From the NCBI GenBank assembly GCA_027002665.1, contig JALWZK010000286.1, forward strand, positions 1-11,729: a DNA stretch of 11,729 nucleotides. The letters run 5' to 3'. Below the pieces are notes generated by a model, which saw nothing but the letters and a program-made list of their open reading frames with translations, was not told where the DNA came from and searched no databases. This stretch comes from Campylobacteraceae bacterium. GTDB lineage: Bacteria > Campylobacterota > Campylobacteria > Campylobacterales > Sulfurovaceae. The translations under genes and the position numbers were made by a program. Below are positions 7,920-11,729 of this stretch, piece after piece (positions within the stretch are counted from its first letter, which is position 1; the number at the start of each line of letters is the position of its first letter).

Positions 7920-8378
7920 TCAAAAAAGGGAGATAATTAGATAGACAATAATATATATAATACTATTTGCACCTATGGATATGGCTGTAACTTTTCCCCA
8001 TTTTTTATGACTCTTGCTATATAACCCCGGCAATGCTCGTCTTAAACTATCTTCAAGTGCAAATTTTAGAGTTCGATACCAAAATATATTTGTTATTAAA
8101 AAAATAACACTATATATATAGAGTAGTGCCTTGATATTTATGATACTCTCTTTTACATCTTGCATAAAATATACATTATATATAAAATAGATAGATGTTA
8201 AAAAAGATATTATAAAGAGTAGTAACTGAATTTTATGGTGTATATCATAAAATTCTCTTCTAACCAACCAGATAGAGCCTCCAACTAAAATAGGTATTAA
8301 AATTAGAATTATTATAGTTATATCCATAAAGAGAGGGGCTTTTGTTCCCAGAAAACCTCCACTAACTATATACTCCAT
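7920..8378 (-). CDS. Small four-helix membrane protein, possibly DUF420-like
   Basis: A 152-residue, very hydrophobic protein with four predicted membrane helices at about 17-38, 48-70, 83-102 and 129-151. Short charged loops contain paired histidines (DIHHK, 47-48) and a third His in SKSHKKWGK (124). The pattern of R-x-x-x-H before helix 2 and H-K-x-x-G-K before the last helix recalls DUF420 (YozB-like) proteins, a family often near respiratory genes. The histidines could bind heme or a metal, but this is inference. It stands alone between two operons, with a clear AGGGGAA ribosome site and a candidate promoter. The existence of the gene is firm; the family is not. Confidence 0.6.
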   Translation of the reverse strand: MEYIVSGGFLGTKAPLFMDITIIILILIPILVGGSIWLVRREFYDIHHKIQLLLFIISFLTSIYFIYNVYFMQDVKESIINIKALLYIYSVIFLITNIFWYRTLKFALEDSLRRALPGLYSKSHKKWGKVTAISIGANSIIYIIVYLIISLF

Positions 8379-8381
8379 AAG

Positions 8382-8388
8382 TTCCCCT
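8382..8388 (-). promoter_or_regulatory. Ribosome binding site of the small membrane protein
   Basis: AGGGGAA on the minus strand ends three bases before the ATG at 8378-8376 and supports that start. Confidence 0.6.
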
Positions 8389-8412
8389 GTAACTCAATTT
8401 TTATTTAGATGA

Positions 8413-8421
8413 AGTATATCA
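8413..8421 (-). promoter_or_regulatory. Candidate extended -10 promoter of the small membrane protein
   Basis: The minus strand reads TGATATACT, an extended -10 element (TGn followed by TATACT). It lies in the 76-base AT-rich gap between the glycosyltransferase stop and this gene and predicts a leader of about 28 bases. The -35 region is only AT-rich. Confidence 0.4.
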
Positions 8422-8454
8422 GCAACTTTATTATAATTATATTAAACCATTTAT

Positions 8455-9600
8455 TCATTTTGAAAAAGCTATTTTGGATATTTTCAGACATGATGAGATT
8501 GCAGATAGATATTTCTCTACTACTATCTTCTCCTCAAACTCATTTATAACTTTTAGTCTGCCGAGGAGACCCATAATATCTCTATCTTTCTTAGATAACT
8601 CTATCATCTTCTCTATGGCTATGGCGAGAGATTTACTATCCTTTGGAGGAACTAAAAAGCCATTATAGTTATCTTTGACCACCTCTCTACAACCTGCGAC
8701 ATCGGTTGTAATTATAGGTTTAGACATACTTCCAGCCTCTAAGAGAACTCTCGATAGCCCCTCTCTATATGATGGAAGAACTATACAATCGACTCTCTCT
8801 ATCTCTTCCAAAACGGCATCGGTATAACCAAGATACTCAATAAGTCCCTCTGCTACCCAACTATTAATCTCGTCTTCTGATATTGATGATGGATTATCAA
8901 AGTAGAATGAGCCGAGTATCTTAAATTGTGCATTGGGGTATCTCTCTTTAACAATTCTAATTGCCTCTATATATTCCACTATTCCTTTATCTTTTATAAG
9001 TCTTGCTATCAGTAGAAAAGTTATATTCTCATTCTCTCTTTTGAGATTTAATTTTGGTTTAAATAGGGTTGTATCAATTCCCGAACCGGGTATTATAGTT
9101 GCTTGATTTCTATTAATAAGATTTTGTCTAATGAACTCTTCCATATCATCTAAGTTTTCAAAGAGGACTCTATTTCCACTAAATGAGACCTTATATAGCC
9201 ATCTTGCTATTTGTGAAGTAATTTTATCATTTAAGAATACTGTTCCAAGTCCAGATATAACATTTATAGTTGGAATATTTAAAATCTTTCCAACAATTCC
9301 ACCATATATATTTGGTTTTATTGTAAATAGTAGCAGTAGGGAAGGTTCTATCTCAGTAAAAAGCTTATAAAATTGATACATTAAATTCATATCTGTGATA
9401 GGGTTGGTTCCCTTATTATCCAACTCTATAGTGTAGTGTCTGCACCCTAAATCCTCTAATCTTTTAGAGTATCTATTATCCTTAGGAGATATTAAAATAA
9501 CCTCATAGTCTCTATCTTTAAGTGCTTTAATCAATCCTCTTCTAAAATTATATAGATACCAGGAGGTATTACTACATATAGTAATTTTTCTCTTTGTCAT
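8455..9600 (-). CDS. GT4-family glycosyltransferase (WbuB/PglA-like)
   Basis: A 381-residue retaining glycosyltransferase with GT-B fold, predicted to add a sugar from a nucleotide donor to a lipid-linked glycan at the inner face of the membrane. The N-terminal acceptor domain has SWYLYNFRRGLIKAL (13-27), ISPKD, FTIKPNIYG (92-100) and ISGLGT (115-120), typical of the GT4 subfamily that includes PglA- and WbuB-like enzymes. The C-terminal donor domain has IARLIKDKG (198-206), which supplies the phosphate-contacting Arg and Lys, and the EX7E motif at E280 and E288 in YREGLSRVLLEAG. The length is normal. The ATG overlaps the stop of the upstream transferase by 4 bases, and an AAGGAT ribosome site precedes it. 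Donor and acceptor sugars cannot be told from sequence. Confidence 0.88.
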   Translation of the reverse strand: MTKRKITICSNTSWYLYNFRRGLIKALKDRDYEVILISPKDNRYSKRLEDLGCRHYTIELDNKGTNPITDMNLMYQFYKLFTEIEPSLLLLFTIKPNIYGGIVGKILNIPTINVISGLGTVFLNDKITSQIARWLYKVSFSGNRVLFENLDDMEEFIRQNLINRNQATIIPGSGIDTTLFKPKLNLKRENENITFLLIARLIKDKGIVEYIEAIRIVKERYPNAQFKILGSFYFDNPSSISEDEINSWVAEGLIEYLGYTDAVLEEIERVDCIVLPSYREGLSRVLLEAGSMSKPIITTDVAGCREVVKDNYNGFLVPPKDSKSLAIAIEKMIELSKKDRDIMGLLGRLKVINEFEEKIVVEKYLSAISSCLKISKIAFSK

Positions 9601-10712
9601 AATTTATCCTTTATTATATTTGGAAATCCTTTTATAAAAACTTTTTGATACTTTTCAATAATTAAATCTATACTATATTTCTCTTCTGTATCTTCCATTA
9701 TCTTCTCTCTATTAAAATTTTTAATATCTATATTTTCTATGGCGGTAGCAAAAGCCTCTATATCTCCATGTGGAACTATGATTCCATTTTTTTTATCCTC
9801 TATAATCTCATTTACACCTCCTATGGAGTTAAAAGATATAACCGGTAATCCAAATAGATTAGCCTCTAAGAGAACATTTGGAAACCCCTCATACTCTGAA
9901 GTTAATAGCAATATATCAGCCTCTCTTAGATAACTATATGGATTTTTCTGATAACCTAAGAAAGCTACTCTATCGTAAATATTAAGTTGATGGGCTAAAC
10001 TCTCTAACTCATCTCTTTTAACTCCATCTCCAATAATGGTCAAGCTATATCTACTATCCAACTTAGAGAAAGCTCTGAGTAGTAAATCTTGTCTCTTCTC
10101 ATATCTGAGCTGTCCTATATGGATTAATCTAATAGAGTTATTAAATGGATACTCTATCTGCTCTGCCGATAACCTCTTTAACCCCTCTATATCTATTGGA
10201 TTATTTATGACTACACTCTTCTCTTTTGGAAAAGTGAAGTTATCTATTAAATCTCTCTGCATATATAGCGATTGGCAGATTACTCTATTATAGTTCTTAT
10301 ATACTCTCTTATATAACCACTTATATAAGAGGGGAGATTTCTCTTGGGAGTTATTTAGAGTTAAGATACTTGCCTGTCTTGCAATAAATATGGTTTTGGG
10401 TAGAAAGAGTTTTATTATGGGAATAAATATAGATAGATATAGATTTAAATTTCCAATTCCACTAAATATAATATCCGGTTTTAATATATAGATTTTTTTT
10501 AAAAGTAGAGGTATCCCCTGCAAGGTTGATTTACTATTTAAGTTATAAACTTTTATATCCTCTTTTAGATTATCCATTAGAGAGCCACCATCTTGAAAAA
10601 TTAATAGAGATAGATTAAAAATCTCTCTATCTAAATAGTTCATAATATTTAATAGGACTCTCTCTGCACCGCCACTATCCAATTTTGGTATAATAAATAG
10701 TATATTTTTCAT
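9597..10712 (-). CDS. GT4-family glycosyltransferase (PglJ/PglH-like layout)
   Basis: A 371-residue GT-B glycosyltransferase. The N-terminus has the classic PKLDSGGAERVLLNI (9-23) nucleotide-sugar enzyme signature. The acceptor domain is rich in Ile and Leu, with a hydrophobic stretch at about 91-105 that probably sits against the membrane. The C-terminal domain has IGQLRYEKRQDLLL (199-212), with Arg and Lys for the donor phosphates, IGDG (227-230), and the EX7E motif at E275 and E283 in EYEGFPNVLLEA. It overlaps the ATP-grasp gene at its start and the second transferase at its end, each by 4 bases (ATGA). There is no strong ribosome site, so translation probably depends on coupling. It likely extends the same oligosaccharide as its neighbour. 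The sugars are unknown. Confidence 0.88.
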   Translation of the reverse strand: MKNILFIIPKLDSGGAERVLLNIMNYLDREIFNLSLLIFQDGGSLMDNLKEDIKVYNLNSKSTLQGIPLLLKKIYILKPDIIFSGIGNLNLYLSIFIPIIKLFLPKTIFIARQASILTLNNSQEKSPLLYKWLYKRVYKNYNRVICQSLYMQRDLIDNFTFPKEKSVVINNPIDIEGLKRLSAEQIEYPFNNSIRLIHIGQLRYEKRQDLLLRAFSKLDSRYSLTIIGDGVKRDELESLAHQLNIYDRVAFLGYQKNPYSYLREADILLLTSEYEGFPNVLLEANLFGLPVISFNSIGGVNEIIEDKKNGIIVPHGDIEAFATAIENIDIKNFNREKIMEDTEEKYSIDLIIEKYQKVFIKGFPNIIKDKL

Positions 10713-11729
10713 ATTGATTTAATTAAATCTTCTATAATAAAATATTCAACCCTCAAAGCCCCCTCTATCCACTCCATATCTTTTGTCCAGTAGCCCGGGG
10801 CATCTGGAAAACCTCTTGGAGATGCCGCATAACTTATCTCTACAATCTTATATCCATCTATATCTTTTACAAAATCAAATGCTAAAGATTGGGCTTGGAG
10901 TCTCTCTGTAATTTCAAATGCCACCCTTACGCACTCTTTTCCCTCATCTCCTATATCCCAACTCATCTTTCCACTCCCAGAGGCTCTAAAATCACCATCT
11001 CTCACCATTCGTCTTTTGGTTACAGCTCTATTCCCAATTACAAAAACTCTAATATCGTGGTCACAATTGGCAATAAAATCTTGTGCATATATATAGTTTT
11101 TCTCTATGGGAAGCATATTATATATCTTATGCGGAAAGAGATAACGATATACCCCTCTACTAATATTTATGAAACTCTTGAGAGATTTATCCCTTTTAAA
11201 GTGCCAAATCTTCTCTTTTAAGATAGCCTCTCTTCGATTTGCACTAAATCCACCTCCAAAGGCTCTATCTATATATCTCTTCGCCTCCCTTTTAGATTTA
11301 ATAAGAATCACATTTAAAGCCCCTGCTCCATTTCTCAGTTTAAATACTTTTGGAAAGGTTGTATCTTCTACCCACTCCAAAGCACTCTCTCTATCATAGA
11401 AAGCGTAACTCTTAACCATTGGGGCATCTATAGCCTCCAGTAGATACTTCTCTCCCAATTTATCATCAAAATACCATGCTGTCTTTGCATTTGGATATAC
11501 AGGGAACTCTATTCTCTCTAAGGATAGAGTGAGTTGTCTTGCAAATAGTTGTGCCTTATAGTCAGTATGTTGCCAATGCCACATTAAAGCACTGCAATCT
11601 CTCAACTGCTCTATAATGTTATTATCATAGCAATTTACCACTCTATAGTTGATTCTATTACTATGACAATACTCAATCCACTTACTGGAGTATGAGTTAT
11701 CGCCCTGTTCATAATGAATTGCTATATCT
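10709..11729 (-). CDS. ATP-grasp ligase-like protein of a glycan locus, partial at 5' end
   Basis: At least 339 residues are visible. The frame stays open to the right edge, so the start is outside. The GTG at 11641 is internal: upstream codons read on as IHYEQGDNSYSSKWIEY, a sensible N-terminal fold start. Counting from that GTG, there is an MWHW motif (20-23), a lid strand FPKVFKLRNGAGA (97-109) for ATP binding, YAQDFI (185-190), DHDIRVFVIGN (194-204) and the C-terminal active-site segment KIVEISYAASP (265-275). The general fold is that of RimK/glutathione-synthase-like ATP-grasp enzymes, which join a carboxylate to an amine or similar group. The usual metal-binding Asn two residues after the Glu is Ser here. 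Linkage to two glycosyltransferases suggests modification of a sugar or a surface glycan, which is inference. The substrate is unknown. Confidence 0.78.
   Translation of the reverse strand, partial: DIAIHYEQGDNSYSSKWIEYCHSNRINYRVVNCYDNNIIEQLRDCSALMWHWQHTDYKAQLFARQLTLSLERIEFPVYPNAKTAWYFDDKLGEKYLLEAIDAPMVKSYAFYDRESALEWVEDTTFPKVFKLRNGAGALNVILIKSKREAKRYIDRAFGGGFSANRREAILKEKIWHFKRDKSLKSFINISRGVYRYLFPHKIYNMLPIEKNYIYAQDFIANCDHDIRVFVIGNRAVTKRRMVRDGDFRASGSGKMSWDIGDEGKECVRVAFEITERLQAQSLAFDFVKDIDGYKIVEISYAASPRGFPDAPGYWTKDMEWIEGALRVEYFIIEDLIKSI

Noticed and set aside
7911..7930. Weak hairpin CTCC...GGAG at the end of the small membrane protein gene as a terminator
   Set aside because: Only four base pairs, a nine-base loop and no following T run. 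The pairing is probably chance.
8427..8445. AT-only palindrome (TATAATTATA) between the glycosyltransferase and the small membrane protein
   Set aside because: Such palindromes are common in AT-rich gaps. It could hold extra -10-like boxes but gives no firm call.
11169..11399. Plus-strand open frame opposite the ATP-grasp gene (with similar ones at 10889-11221 and in the glycosyltransferases)
   Set aside because: Shadows of real minus-strand genes with no independent support.

Overview
The window looks like a chromosomal segment of a low-GC member of Campylobacterota (Epsilonproteobacteria). The main evidence is the gene order thrB - ylxR - infB - rbfA - rimP, which is the arrangement known from Campylobacter jejuni and relatives. 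Arg codons are mostly AGA and the coding strand is purine-rich. I cannot name a genus. All supported genes lie on the minus strand, so the window reads from right to left, and there is almost no non-coding DNA.

Right part (about 8455-11729): a glycan-assembly operon. An ATP-grasp ligase-like gene enters from beyond the right edge and is followed by two GT4-type glycosyltransferases. The three genes are joined by two 4-base ATGA start/stop overlaps. Centre right (7920-8378): a lone four-helix membrane protein, possibly DUF420-like, with its own candidate promoter and ribosome binding site. Centre (4981-7795): a two-gene module in which a DUF2868-type membrane protein overlaps a DUF3482-type GTPase. 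These partners commonly occur together and their function is unknown.

Left part (191-4914): the housekeeping operon thrB (threonine synthesis), ylxR (RNA-binding protein), infB (IF-2), rbfA and rimP (30S maturation), behind a candidate promoter at about 4941. Three bases after rimP begins the ATPase of a polysaccharide-export ABC transporter (Wzt/KpsT/TagH type), cut by the left edge. The translation operon is therefore flanked by surface-glycan genes, and the exporter ATPase may be co-transcribed with it.

The most unusual signal is in the DNA itself. I found no GATC tetramer anywhere in the 11.7 kb, although base composition predicts tens of them. Inside genes the avoidance shows as codon choice: Asp before a C-starting codon is GAC, Gly before TCN is GGC or GGT, and Arg before TCN can be CGN, although GAT, GGA and AGA are otherwise common. 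This points to long-standing selection against GATC, for example from a restriction system.
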